A program made the position numbers and the translations under genes. Below are positions 14,661 to 22,795 of a stretch of 38,694 nucleotides of DNA, in pieces (within the stretch, counting starts at the first letter, position 1; each line of letters starts with the position of its first letter). Under the pieces are notes generated by a model. The model was given only the letters and a program-made list of their open reading frames with translations. It ran no database searches and had not been told where the DNA came from. The stretch is from assembly GCA_027009115.1 (NCBI GenBank), contig JALVDI010000174.1, positions 1-38,694 on the forward strand. Direction: 5' to 3'. Source of the DNA: Polyangiaceae bacterium. GTDB lineage: Bacteria; Myxococcota_A; Polyangia; Polyangiales; Houyiibacteriaceae.

Positions 14661-17192
14661 ATGCCAAGGTTTTTTGCCAACTTTGTGCAGAGTGCGCACA
14701 CTGATCACGGTGTGTGGCGACTCCTGACTCTGGCGCTCCTCGGGTTCGCGTTGCCGGCCAAGGCCTGGACTGGCGAGCCCGTCTGCGCCCTCGAGCCACC
14801 GCCGGAGCTCTCACTGCCGCTGAGCCTGGAAGCGCCCGAGCCGCCCCGGATGTGCATGCCGGTGCTTCGGGATCCGAACGGGGCCCAGGACTGGAGCGCT
14901 GAAGCTGCGCGGGAAGCGTGGCGGGCCCACCGAGCCCTCGCCGGCAGCGACCCGCAGGCGGCGTTGCTGCGGTTGCCGCTCCTCGAGGCAGCGCTGCCCC
15001 GGCTCGCCGACGTCTTCGCCCTCCGGCGCGGGGACCTGCTCTTCGAGCTCGGCCGGCCAACCGAGGCGGAGGCTGCGTATCGTCGGGCCTTTGAGGCGAG
15101 CATCGACAGCGACGTTCTTGTCCGTGCGCGCGTTGGCCGCGTACGTGCGCTCGTCGCAATGGGCCACCGCGACGCACCCAACGCGCTCACGCAGCTGCTG
15201 CGGCGCTACCCCGAGCTGCCCGAGGCACCCTTGCTCGAGCTCGAGCTCGCTCAGATGCGCGAACGCCAAGGGAAGCTCCGCGACGCGCTGCGCACCTACC
15301 GCCGGCTCGACGTGCGTCATCCGGGCAGCGCCGCCGCCGCCCGCGCCCGCGCCCGGCTCCAGGAGCTGCGCGACGAAGGCGTGCGCGTCCTCCCGCTCAG
15401 CCCCGCGCAGCAGGTGGAGCGCGTCGAACGGCTCGCGCGCCGCGGACCGCTGGACAGCGCCCGGGCCCAGCTCGCCGCGCTGCTGGATCGGCCCCCGCTC
15501 TCGCCGGCGTTGCGGGCGAGGGTCTACCTCACCGCAGCACGGCTCGCTCGACACGAGGGGCGCTGGGAAGAGGCCGAGGCTCTCCTTCGGCGCGCCCAGA
15601 GCACGGGGGCGCTGCCAAGCGACCCGGAGCAGCGCGCGCGCATCGCGGAGCGCACCACCGAGCTCGGGCGCACCCTCGCGGCACGGCGACGGGAGAGCGC
15701 CGAGCGGCAGCTCCGGCAGCTCCGGGCCGGTCGCCCGCTGCGGCGCATCGCCACGGGCCGCCTGCTCCGGATGGGCCGGGTCGCAGCCCGAGCCGCCCTC
15801 GGCGACACCGTCGACGCGATCGCCCAAGAGCTGCACCGCCGCGAGCTCCCAGCAGTGCTCCGGCTCCGAGCAGCCCTCGAGCTCGCGGGGGCGGCAAGCG
15901 ACGAAACGGTCCTCGCCCTGCTCGATGGCCTCCACGAGCTCCAAGGCAGCCTCGGGGTCCGGGCGGCCTACCACCGGGCCCGCGCCTTGCAGCGGCTCGG
16001 CCGCTGGGCCGAAGCCGAGCTCGCGTTCCTCGACGTCCTCGCCCGGGACGACAGCCCAACGCCTTTCTATGCGATGTGGGCCGAGCTGCAGCTCGACGAG
16101 GTGCGCGCCTCCATGGTGGGCGCCTGCGGACCGCTGGCGACCTGTGACCTCGGCAGCGCCGGGACGCCCCCGACGACGGACCTCGCGACGGAGCCCGACG
16201 AACGCTCCGAGTACGCCGAGCGACTGCTCGCCGACGCCGCGATCGTCGGTCCACGGACGCCGGCGGAAGGCCTGATGGAGCGGCTGGTCCCAACGCCCCC
16301 AACGGAGGTCGACATCGAGGGCGCCCTCGCGCTCTTGGGTCCGATCGCCAAGGAACACGGCGAAGCGTACCCCTGGTTGGGACGCGCCGAGGACTACCTC
16401 CGCCTCGGCGAGGCCGAACTGGCCGGGCGCCAACTCTACGAGACGTTCTTGGCGTGGCGCGAGGCCTCCGGACGACCCATCCGCCGCGCCGGCCGGGAGT
16501 CCGTCGCGCGCGGAGCCAACCGCGGCCGCCGCTTCCTCGGATTCGCCCTCAAGCAAGAGCGCCGCGCCCTCGACGCCGCGGCCCGCTCCACCCTCAGCCA
16601 AATCGGCGAGCTGCTCGGAGACTATGGCGTCGCGACCGGCTTCGGGGGCTGGGACAAGATCCGTCAGCGGCCCCGCGCCTACGCCCCGCTCGTCGAAGCG
16701 GCCGCGAGGCGCCACGGCCTCGATCCCAACCTCTTGTTCGCCGTCATGCGCGTCGAGAGCGTCTACCAGAAAGAGATCGTCAGCTACGCAGGCGCCATCG
16801 GCCTCTGCCAGATCATGCCACGCACCGGGCAGCTCATCGCGCACGCGCGCGGCCGCGAGGAGTTCACCGCCGCGGACCTCCTGGACCCGGCGACCAACCT
16901 CGACTTCGCCGCCTGGTACCTGCGCTCGCTCATCGACCGCTTCGACGGTCGGCTCCCGCTAGCCATCGCGAGCTACAACGGCGGTCCCCACAACGTCCGG
17001 CGCTGGATGGCGGACCAACCCGAAGGGATGCCGCTGGATGTCTTTCTCGAGCACATCCCCTTCGACCAGACCCATCGCTATGTCCGGCGCGTCCTCACCC
17101 ACTACCGCGCCTACCGAGCCCAACAGGGCTTGCCCATGGTCGCCTTGAGCACCCAGCTCCCGGAGCCGCGCACCGACCCCCTCGGGTTCTGA
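14661..17192 (+). CDS. Soluble lytic murein transglycosylase (SLT domain, TPR-like superhelix)
   Basis: 843 residues from ATG 14661, preceded by AAGGTGG. A signal peptide (VWRLLTLALLGFALPAKA) precedes the mature protein. Residues about 95-600 are alpha-helical, TPR-like repeats (for example LAQMRERQGKLRDALRTYRRLD). The C-terminal SLT domain, about 675-830, contains LLFAVMRVESVYQKEIVS, with catalytic Glu at E699, GAIGLCQIMPRTGQLIA and IASYNGGPHNVRRWM. Such enzymes cleave peptidoglycan between MurNAc and GlcNAc, forming anhydro ends. The architecture matches Slt70-like enzymes but is longer than the roughly 650-residue E. coli enzyme. It is periplasmic. It converges on the next gene with 20 bases between. 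The 97-base gap after recO suggests its own promoter, which I could not locate. Confidence 0.93.
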   Translation: MPRFFANFVQSAHTDHGVWRLLTLALLGFALPAKAWTGEPVCALEPPPELSLPLSLEAPEPPRMCMPVLRDPNGAQDWSAEAAREAWRAHRALAGSDPQAALLRLPLLEAALPRLADVFALRRGDLLFELGRPTEAEAAYRRAFEASIDSDVLVRARVGRVRALVAMGHRDAPNALTQLLRRYPELPEAPLLELELAQMRERQGKLRDALRTYRRLDVRHPGSAAAARARARLQELRDEGVRVLPLSPAQQVERVERLARRGPLDSARAQLAALLDRPPLSPALRARVYLTAARLARHEGRWEEAEALLRRAQSTGALPSDPEQRARIAERTTELGRTLAARRRESAERQLRQLRAGRPLRRIATGRLLRMGRVAARAALGDTVDAIAQELHRRELPAVLRLRAALELAGAASDETVLALLDGLHELQGSLGVRAAYHRARALQRLGRWAEAELAFLDVLARDDSPTPFYAMWAELQLDEVRASMVGACGPLATCDLGSAGTPPTTDLATEPDERSEYAERLLADAAIVGPRTPAEGLMERLVPTPPTEVDIEGALALLGPIAKEHGEAYPWLGRAEDYLRLGEAELAGRQLYETFLAWREASGRPIRRAGRESVARGANRGRRFLGFALKQERRALDAAARSTLSQIGELLGDYGVATGFGGWDKIRQRPRAYAPLVEAAARRHGLDPNLLFAVMRVESVYQKEIVSYAGAIGLCQIMPRTGQLIAHARGREEFTAADLLDPATNLDFAAWYLRSLIDRFDGRLPLAIASYNGGPHNVRRWMADQPEGMPLDVFLEHIPFDQTHRYVRRVLTHYRAYRAQQGLPMVALSTQLPEPRTDPLGF

Positions 17193-17212
17193 CGCCGAAA
17201 CGAGCGCCGTGA

Positions 17213-18310
17213 TCAGCGGGCTCGGGCGCGCCACCGCTCCAGAGTGAGGCGGGGAAGCTCCGCTGTCATGCGGCTGATCCCAGGACCCACGAAGGGCGCA
17301 CCGGCCCCCACCAAGTCCTCGAGCATCACCGTCGAGCGTCCATAGACACGAGCCCGCAGACGCGCACCGAAGTCGCCGAAGTCCTGCACGACGTAGTGCC
17401 AACGGTCGCCCGCCGCGTTCGGGAGGGAGGGATGCCGCGTCGTCCGCACGACGAGCGTCTGGGCGTCCGTCGGCAAGGCGCGCATGTTCTGGCGAAACTG
17501 TGGCGTGTAAGCGAAGAACTGCTCGGCGTTGCTGAAGTAGATCACCCGGACGACCGCCCCCAGCCGACGGAGCGCCGCGCCGATGCCGACGAGCGTCGTC
17601 GTCCCCGTCAAGTCGCCGGTGCGCGCCACGACACGTCCGTGAAGGAAGAGCTCGCGCACGTGGTCGTAGAGCGCCGCGTCCGCGAGCCAGCTCCCTGCTC
17701 GGCCTTCGCGGACCCGACCGATCTGCCGGGCCAGATAGTCCTGCATCTGCGCCCGCGTGCGTCGGTAGAGGCGCACGATCTGCCGCTCTCGGGACCCCTC
17801 GAAGACCTCGGCGAGGACCGCCACCGTCGCGGCTTCGCGCTCCGCGTCGAAGTGCGCCACGAGCTCGGCGGGCGTGGCGCTGCGCGGAACGAGCGCCCCA
17901 TAAAGCTCGTGCACCAAGCCGACCCGGGCGTCGTAGTCGACGGCGAGAAGCAGCGACGCCCGAGCATAAGCCGCCAGGGTGTAGAGCTGATCGGCTCCGA
18001 CCCCAAGGACCACGCCTCCGACGCCGTCCAGGAGCTCCGCGACCAGATCGTGCCGGCGCTCGTTGGAGCGGTAGTAGAACTCACGTGGCGGCGGGATACG
18101 CTCGCTGGGGAGCGCCGCGAGAACGGCACGGGCCTCCTCAGGGAGGGGCGCGGACGCGCGGCCCAGAACGCCCGCGGTCGCCGACGAGCCCAGGCAGGCG
18201 TCGTGCTCGCGAAGGGTCGACGCCTCGGCGCCGGACCCATCGCACGACTGGCCGCGAGCGAGCTCAGGCAGGGCGACGCAAACGAGCGTCCAGAGCAGCA
18301 GCCACCGCAT
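17213..18310 (-). CDS. Secreted LIC_10091-family-like protein (methyltransferase-like fold)
   Basis: 365 residues with a signal peptide (MRWLLLWTLVCVALPELARG). The mature protein includes FYYRSNERRHDLVAELL, GGVVLGVGADQLYTLAAYARASLLLAVDYDARVGLVHELY and VRVIYFSNAEQFF. The GVG..Q..TL segment looks like a Rossmann nucleotide-binding loop. The FYYRSNE and YFSNAEQ motifs are those I associate with the LIC_10091 family, whose known Leptospira member has a SAM-methyltransferase-like fold. A secreted location is odd for a SAM-dependent enzyme, so it may act as a binding or structural protein. Family naming is from memory of these motifs. It lies 42 bases downstream of the SUMF1-like gene, in the same direction. 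Confidence 0.72.
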   Translation of the reverse strand: MRWLLLWTLVCVALPELARGQSCDGSGAEASTLREHDACLGSSATAGVLGRASAPLPEEARAVLAALPSERIPPPREFYYRSNERRHDLVAELLDGVGGVVLGVGADQLYTLAAYARASLLLAVDYDARVGLVHELYGALVPRSATPAELVAHFDAEREAATVAVLAEVFEGSRERQIVRLYRRTRAQMQDYLARQIGRVREGRAGSWLADAALYDHVRELFLHGRVVARTGDLTGTTTLVGIGAALRRLGAVVRVIYFSNAEQFFAYTPQFRQNMRALPTDAQTLVVRTTRHPSLPNAAGDRWHYVVQDFGDFGARLRARVYGRSTVMLEDLVGAGAPFVGPGISRMTAELPRLTLERWRARAR

Positions 18311-18352
18311 GGGCCCGACGATGCCCTCGGAGGCAGCGCCCCGTCCAGCGTT

Positions 18353-19363
18353 TCAGCCGCGCGTCAGCGAGCGCGCGCAGCGAAAGCCGTAGCGGTGGTG
18401 GGCGCCGTTCGCCGGGGGCTTGCCGCGGCGAAAGGTCCCTGTCGCGTGGTCGATGGGCCACCACCAAGAGCCGCCCCGCACGACCCTCAGCCGCCGATCG
18501 CACTCGGCCTCACCACCACAGGGACCCTTCGGTTCCTCGCCGGCGCAGGCATCGCCGCACTCGCCAGCGCAGCCGCGATAGCAGGGCGCGTACCAGTCGG
18601 CAGTCCACTCGTCCACGTTGCCGGCCATGTCGTGCAGCCCCCAAGGACCGGGAGGCAGGGTGCCGACCTCGCGCGTGGTCTCGGTGCCGCACCCATGACC
18701 CCGAGCGTCCCGGACGTGGGCATGGACGCAAGGCCGGGCGGCGCTCTCGCCCCAGGGAAAGCGGGTGTTGGCCGGCCCGCGCGCGCCACGCTCCCACTCG
18801 GCCTCCGTCGGCAAGCGGCGACCGCGCCAACGGCAGTACGCGTCGGCGTCCGCCCACGTCACGGCGACCACCGGCTGCCGCGCGCCACGAAACCGGCGGT
18901 ACGGAAAGGGGGGCCGGCACGGACCTGCTTCGACACAAGCCTGGTAGGCCTGGTTGGTGACCTCGTGGCGCTCCATGAGGAACGTCTCGACGAAGACCTC
19001 TTCGGCCGAGCCCTCGTTCGGGTGGGCGTCGCTGCCTCGAACGAACCAGCCTCCGCCAACGCACGCCAAGTCCTCCGGCAGCGAGGCTGGACAAGGACGC
19101 GGCGCGCGGCGCCCGGGGAGAGTCGGGGGCATCTGGACAGCCTCCGTCCGCTCAGGTCGGACCCGCGGCGCGGACTCGGCAGGCCCCTCGGCCGAAACCG
19201 CGGAGGACAGCGGTGCATCCGCGGGTGGCTGCCGTCGCACCTCCTCGATGCCCCTGCGCTGCGGGACCGGGGCAGCACGCTGACCCCTCGCGTCCGCGCC
19301 GCAGGCGAGGGCGAGCACCAACGCCCCCAGGGTGAGCGCTCGACGAGGAAGCGCTCCCTTCAC
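18353..19363 (-). CDS. SUMF1/FGE-fold protein lacking the catalytic cysteines
   Basis: 336 residues from GTG 19363, which follows GAGG by about eight bases. A signal peptide comes first (ALTLGALVLALACGADARG), then a Pro-rich linker to about residue 90. The SUMF1 domain (about 100-333) shows GGWFVRGSD, ERHEVTNQAYQACVEAG, VAVTWADADAYCRWRGRRLPTEAEWERGARG, GLHDMAGNVDEWTADWYAP, RVVRGGSW and YGFRCA. True formylglycine-generating enzymes have two copper-binding cysteines between RGGSW and the end; here that stretch is WWPIDHATGTFRRGKPPANG, with none. It is therefore unlikely to oxidise sulfatase cysteines and may bind a ligand or peptide instead. Several extra cysteines (CYRGCAGECGDACAG) form an insertion that suggests disulfides. 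Confidence 0.88.
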   Translation of the reverse strand: MKGALPRRALTLGALVLALACGADARGQRAAPVPQRRGIEEVRRQPPADAPLSSAVSAEGPAESAPRVRPERTEAVQMPPTLPGRRAPRPCPASLPEDLACVGGGWFVRGSDAHPNEGSAEEVFVETFLMERHEVTNQAYQACVEAGPCRPPFPYRRFRGARQPVVAVTWADADAYCRWRGRRLPTEAEWERGARGPANTRFPWGESAARPCVHAHVRDARGHGCGTETTREVGTLPPGPWGLHDMAGNVDEWTADWYAPCYRGCAGECGDACAGEEPKGPCGGEAECDRRLRVVRGGSWWWPIDHATGTFRRGKPPANGAHHRYGFRCARSLTRG

Positions 19364-19450
19364 TCCACCATCCTCAGCGCCACCGCGCCGGAGGCCGTGT
19401 TCCTTCGATGCGTCTTGCGAAAACACCGCTCTCGTCTTCTCCTCACAGCG

Positions 19451-19474
19451 ATGCCCGGGGTGTATCTCAGGTGA
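19451..19474 (+). CDS. Possible 7-codon leader ORF overlapping the flavoprotein start
   Basis: ATG 19451 opens a seven-residue frame (MPGVYLR) ending at TGA 19472-19474, which overlaps the GTG start of the flavoprotein gene as GTGA. Such an arrangement can couple translation. It has no clear ribosome site of its own, so it may be chance. Confidence 0.2.
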   Translation: MPGVYLR

Positions 19475-20562
19475 GCGACGCGGTCGACGCCGTCGTCGTG
19501 GGCGCGGGGCTGGTTGGCGTCGCCTGTGCTCGGCTGCTCGCTCGCCAAGGCCGCGAGGTGATCGTCGTGGAGCGGCACGGGCGCGCCGGATGCGAGACCT
19601 CCAGCCGCAACAGCGGCGTGATCCACGCTGGGCTCTACTACCCGCCCGGGAGCGTGAAGGCGATCACGTGCGTTCGCGGGCGGGAGCTCCTCTACGAGTA
19701 CTGCGCCAGGCGAGGGGTGCCGCATCGGCGAACGGGCAAGCTCGTCGTCGCCGTCGACGAAGGCGAAGCCGAGGGTTTGGTCGCGCTGGCCCACAACGCC
19801 GAACGGAGCGGCGTAGCGGTGGCGCTGCGCGATCGGCGCTGGCTTGCTCGCCGAGAGCCCGCGCTGCGCGGCGTCCTCGCCCTCGATGTCCCATCGAGCG
19901 GCGTCGTCGACCCCCACGCGCTGTTGACCGCGCTCAAGGCGGACGCCACGGACGCCGGCGCCGTGTTCGCCTTTCGCACAGACGTGCGGGCGCTCGAAGC
20001 CGCATCGGAAGGGTGGACCGTGGTCGCAGGCGAGACCACGGTGCGCGCGCGCCTCGTGATCAACGCAGGAGGGCTCGGGGCCGATCAGCTCGCGGCAGCG
20101 GCCGGCTGCGACGTAGAGGCCCTCGGCTGGACCCTCCACCCCTCCAAGGGTTGCTGGTTCGACGTGGCCCCGCGTGCGCCGCAGCCGCGCCGCGCGCTCG
20201 TCTACCCAATGCCCGTCAGGGGCGGCCTTGGTATCCACCTGACCCGCGGCATCGACGGCCGGCTGCTCGCCGGCCCGGACGTTCGTCCAGCGCGCCTGGG
20301 CGACTACGACGTCCCCACCGAAAGCGCCCTCACCTTCGCCCGCGCCGTCGCCCGCTACCTGCCGGGCCTGAAGGCCGAGCACCTGAGCCCCGCCTATGCT
20401 GGGCTGCGACCCAAGCGGCGCACCGACGGTGGGTTTGCGGACTTCGTGGTCGAAGAACGCCCCGCAGGCGTCGTTCAACTCGTCGGGATCGAGTCTCCGG
20501 GACTGACGGCGGCGCTCGCCCTTGCCGAGCGCGTGGGAGCCCTTGCATTGGCCCACGATTGA
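19471..20562 (+). CDS. lhgO: FAD-dependent L-2-hydroxyglutarate dehydrogenase-like oxidoreductase
   Basis: 363 residues from GTG 19471. The N-terminal FAD-binding motif is AVVVGAGLVGVACARLLARQGREVIVVER (8-35), followed by TSSRNSGVIHAGLYYPPGS (43-61), the characteristic segment of the LhgO/L2HGDH branch of the DAO family. Further landmarks are PSSGVVDPHALLTALK, YPMPVRGGLGIHLTR and GIESPGLTAALALAERV. LhgO oxidises L-2-hydroxyglutarate to 2-oxoglutarate and feeds electrons to the quinone pool. It is slightly shorter than the usual 395-400 residues. An in-frame ATG at 19408 is possible but would add a poorly conserved 21-residue extension. It is divergent from the SUMF1-like gene and 66 bases upstream of trxB. 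Confidence 0.85.
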   Translation: MSDAVDAVVVGAGLVGVACARLLARQGREVIVVERHGRAGCETSSRNSGVIHAGLYYPPGSVKAITCVRGRELLYEYCARRGVPHRRTGKLVVAVDEGEAEGLVALAHNAERSGVAVALRDRRWLARREPALRGVLALDVPSSGVVDPHALLTALKADATDAGAVFAFRTDVRALEAASEGWTVVAGETTVRARLVINAGGLGADQLAAAAGCDVEALGWTLHPSKGCWFDVAPRAPQPRRALVYPMPVRGGLGIHLTRGIDGRLLAGPDVRPARLGDYDVPTESALTFARAVARYLPGLKAEHLSPAYAGLRPKRRTDGGFADFVVEERPAGVVQLVGIESPGLTAALALAERVGALALAHD

Positions 20563-20628
20563 GGGGACATAACGGACGCTGCTTCGCCCGCGCCGACCGC
20601 GGACGGAGAGGCTCGAAGGAGACAGCCC

Positions 20629-21576
20629 ATGGCTCATCAAGTCGTCATCATCGGTTCAGGCCCCGCGGCCCACACCGCCGCCATCTACACAGCCCGCGCG
20701 GAGCTCTCCCCCGTGCTCTTCGAGGGGTTCATGGCCGCCGGCGTCGCCGCAGGAGGACAGCTCACGACGACCACGGAGGTCGAGAATTTCCCCGGCTTTC
20801 CCGACGGCATCCTCGGCCCCGAGCTAATGGACCGGATGCGAGCGCAGTCGCTTCGTTTTGGAACGGAGATCGTCACGGAGACCGTGACGGAGGTCGACCT
20901 CTCGACCCGCCCGTTCCGCTACAAGACCGACAGCCAACAGGGCGAGGCCGAGACGCTCATCGTCGCGACCGGCGCGACGGCGCGGCGGCTCGACGTGCCG
21001 GGCACACGAGACGGCGAGCTCTGGATGAAGGGAGTCAGTGCCTGCGCCGTCTGCGATGGGGCCCTGCCCATCTTCCGAGACAAGCCGCTGGCGGTGATCG
21101 GCGGCGGCGACAGCGCCATGGAGGAGGCCACCTTCCTGACGAAGTACGGCTCAAAGGTCTACGTGATTCACCGGCGCGACGAGCTGCGGGCCTCCAAGAT
21201 CATGCAGCAGCGGGCGCTCAACAACCCAAAGATCGAATTCGTCTGGTCCCACCAACTCAAGGAGGCGAAGGGGTCGGACCTGCTGGAGTCCATCGTGCTC
21301 GAGAGCACGAAAGACGGCTCGACCCGTGAGCTGGCCGTCAGCGGCCTCTTCTTCGCCATCGGGCACGAGCCCAACACGGGCTTCCTCGCGGGGCAGCTCG
21401 ACCTCGACGCCGACGGGTACATCGTCACCAAGCCCGGCACGACGGAGACGAGCGTCGAAGGTGTCTTCGCGTGCGGCGACGTCCAGGACAAGAAGTGGCG
21501 TCAGGCCATCACCGCGGCGGGGACCGGCTGCATGGCGGCCCTGCAGGCAGAGCACTTCCTGGCGGCCGGCCGCTGA
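20629..21576 (+). CDS. trxB: Thioredoxin-disulfide reductase
   Basis: 315 residues, the normal length for low-molecular-weight TrxB. The enzyme passes electrons from NADPH through FAD and a redox disulfide to thioredoxin in the cytoplasm. Visible landmarks are [19 protein letters not shown] (FAD, 5-23), [10 protein letters not shown], the active site CAVC (C139, C142), the NADPH motif [12 protein letters not shown] (156-167), HRRDELRAS (181-189) and [24 protein letters not shown] near the end. ATG 20629 has an ideal AAGGAG ribosome site. It may be cotranscribed with the flavoprotein gene upstream. It converges on the metallophosphoesterase gene, with 64 bases between. Confidence 0.97.
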   Translation: MAHQVVIIGSGPAAHTAAIYTARAELSPVLFEGFMAAGVAAGGQLTTTTEVENFPGFPDGILGPELMDRMRAQSLRFGTEIVTETVTEVDLSTRPFRYKTDSQQGEAETLIVATGATARRLDVPGTRDGELWMKGVSACAVCDGALPIFRDKPLAVIGGGDSAMEEATFLTKYGSKVYVIHRRDELRASKIMQQRALNNPKIEFVWSHQLKEAKGSDLLESIVLESTKDGSTRELAVSGLFFAIGHEPNTGFLAGQLDLDADGYIVTKPGTTETSVEGVFACGDVQDKKWRQAITAAGTGCMAALQAEHFLAAGR

Positions 21577-21640
21577 TCGCCGCCGACCCGACGCACGAGG
21601 CCGGCTGCTCGCGCCGGAGCCGGGAGCGTTCCTCGGACCT

Positions 21641-22606
21641 CTACCGGCGCCGCCCTACCCGCCGCCGTCGCTTGCGTTCGACGGCCACGGCTCTCCTGCG
21701 ACGGACCCGCTCGGACGGCCTGCGACCGGCGAGCGGCTCCTGCTCGCCGAGGGGCTCCTCGAAGGCGCCCGGAGCGTATCCCAACTCGAAGATCGTCACC
21801 TCGCGCTTCGAGCGCTCGCCCACCCTCAGGGGCACCACCGCCGCGCCGATGCCGGCCCCCACGTAGACCGCACCAGGCGCCTCGGTTCCGCGAGGGTCGC
21901 GCCGACCGTACAGACCGTGCACGTACTTGTGACCCGCGATTCGGCCGACGGCCAACTCGTGCAGCCTCGCCAGCGTCACCTGACCGGCGTGCGTGTGCCC
22001 GGAGAGCACGAGCGGGACGCCCTGCGCCCAGAGCGCGTCGGCCTCTTCGGCGATGTGCGACAGACCCACGGTCGGCCGGGCGGCGCGCAAGCCCTTGCAC
22101 GCTTTCCGCCAGTCCGCGTGCCCCGTATAAGCGTCGTCCAGGCCGACGACCTGAAGACGCTGGCCGCGAAGGGTGATCGTGGTCCAGGCGTTGTCGAGGA
22201 CTTCGGCGCCCGCCCGCCGCAAAGCCCAGCGCACCTCCCGGTCGCCGCTCCAGTAGTCGTGGTTGCCGAGCACGGCGAAGACCGGCGCATGGAGGCTGGC
22301 GACGACGTGCGTGAGCGCGTCGAGGTGCATCTGCGAATGGCAAACGAAGTCGCCGGTGATGAGGACCGCGTCGGGCTGTGCCGCGTTCGTGAGGCGAACC
22401 GCCTCGATCTGGACCTCCATGGGGGTCACGCGCCCGACGTGCAGATCCGTGAGGTGGGCGACCCGTAGGTCCAGCGCGCCGACGTGTTGGCGGGGGCCGG
22501 CAAAGCGACGAACGCGGAATTGCCGCCCCACGTCTCTCTTGCGGGGCCAGCGACCCAAGGTCCGAACCAGCGCGCCGATCTCGGTGGGCTCGGGCGACGA
22601 CACCAC
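21641..22606 (-). CDS. YaeI/LpxG-like calcineurin-type metallophosphoesterase
   Basis: 321 residues from GTG 22606 (a second GTG follows at once). The metal-binding motifs are complete: HLTDLHVG (D54, H56), ITGDF (D86), LGNHDYW (114-119), LSHIAEEAD and SGHTHAGQV (203-211). The pattern is that of the YaeI-type subfamily, whose members hydrolyse phosphodiesters and include UDP-diacylglucosamine hydrolases (LpxG). No N-terminal membrane anchor is seen. The C-terminal 25 residues are strongly basic (RRPSERVRRRRAVAVERKRRRRVGRRR-type), perhaps for binding membrane or nucleic acid. It begins six bases after the stop of the small FeoB-linked gene, so it belongs to the feo operon and could be iron-responsive. 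Confidence 0.88.
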   Translation of the reverse strand: MVSSPEPTEIGALVRTLGRWPRKRDVGRQFRVRRFAGPRQHVGALDLRVAHLTDLHVGRVTPMEVQIEAVRLTNAAQPDAVLITGDFVCHSQMHLDALTHVVASLHAPVFAVLGNHDYWSGDREVRWALRRAGAEVLDNAWTTITLRGQRLQVVGLDDAYTGHADWRKACKGLRAARPTVGLSHIAEEADALWAQGVPLVLSGHTHAGQVTLARLHELAVGRIAGHKYVHGLYGRRDPRGTEAPGAVYVGAGIGAAVVPLRVGERSKREVTIFELGYAPGAFEEPLGEQEPLAGRRPSERVRRRRAVAVERKRRRRVGRRR

Positions 22607-22612
22607 CGCAGG

Positions 22613-22795
22613 TTAACCACCCGGCTGGGGCTTGTCAGGGGGCGACCCGCCCTTGCGCCGCGCTCCCTTTCGCACGAGCCCCGAGACGGGCACGTCGGGG
22701 CGTCGGCGCGAGCGCGATGCGAGCCCAAGCTTCCAGACGAGGTAGACGAAGGCGCCGGTGACGACGAGCCCTGTGAGCAGCCCCTGGACGCTCAC
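22613..22795 (-). CDS. Small FeoB-associated membrane protein
   Basis: 60 residues from GTG 22795, which overlaps the feoB stop as GTGA. It has one membrane helix (about 5-24, GLLTGLVVTGAFVYLVWKLG) followed by a basic, Pro/Gly-rich tail. The position directly after feoB and the YLVWKL ending match the small 'FeoB-associated' proteins of many bacteria. Those usually carry cysteines in the tail; this one has none, so a redox or metal-binding role through cysteines is excluded. It may assist FeoB assembly or gating (inference). Confidence 0.75.
   Translation of the reverse strand: MSVQGLLTGLVVTGAFVYLVWKLGLASRSRRRPDVPVSGLVRKGARRKGGSPPDKPQPGG

Noticed and set aside
12928-14727. A 599-residue + strand frame across the TPR, RodZ-like and recO genes
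   Set aside because: It overlaps three recognisable genes in another frame and is Arg/Ser/Pro-rich.
17396-19474. A 692-residue open frame on the + strand
   Set aside because: It is antisense to the secreted LIC_10091-like and SUMF1-like genes, and is low-complexity Arg/Gly/Ala without recognisable motifs.
21599-21623. CCGGCT / AGCCGG inverted repeat after trxB as a terminator
   Set aside because: The stem is only six base pairs, there is no T-run, and such repeats are common by chance at this GC content.
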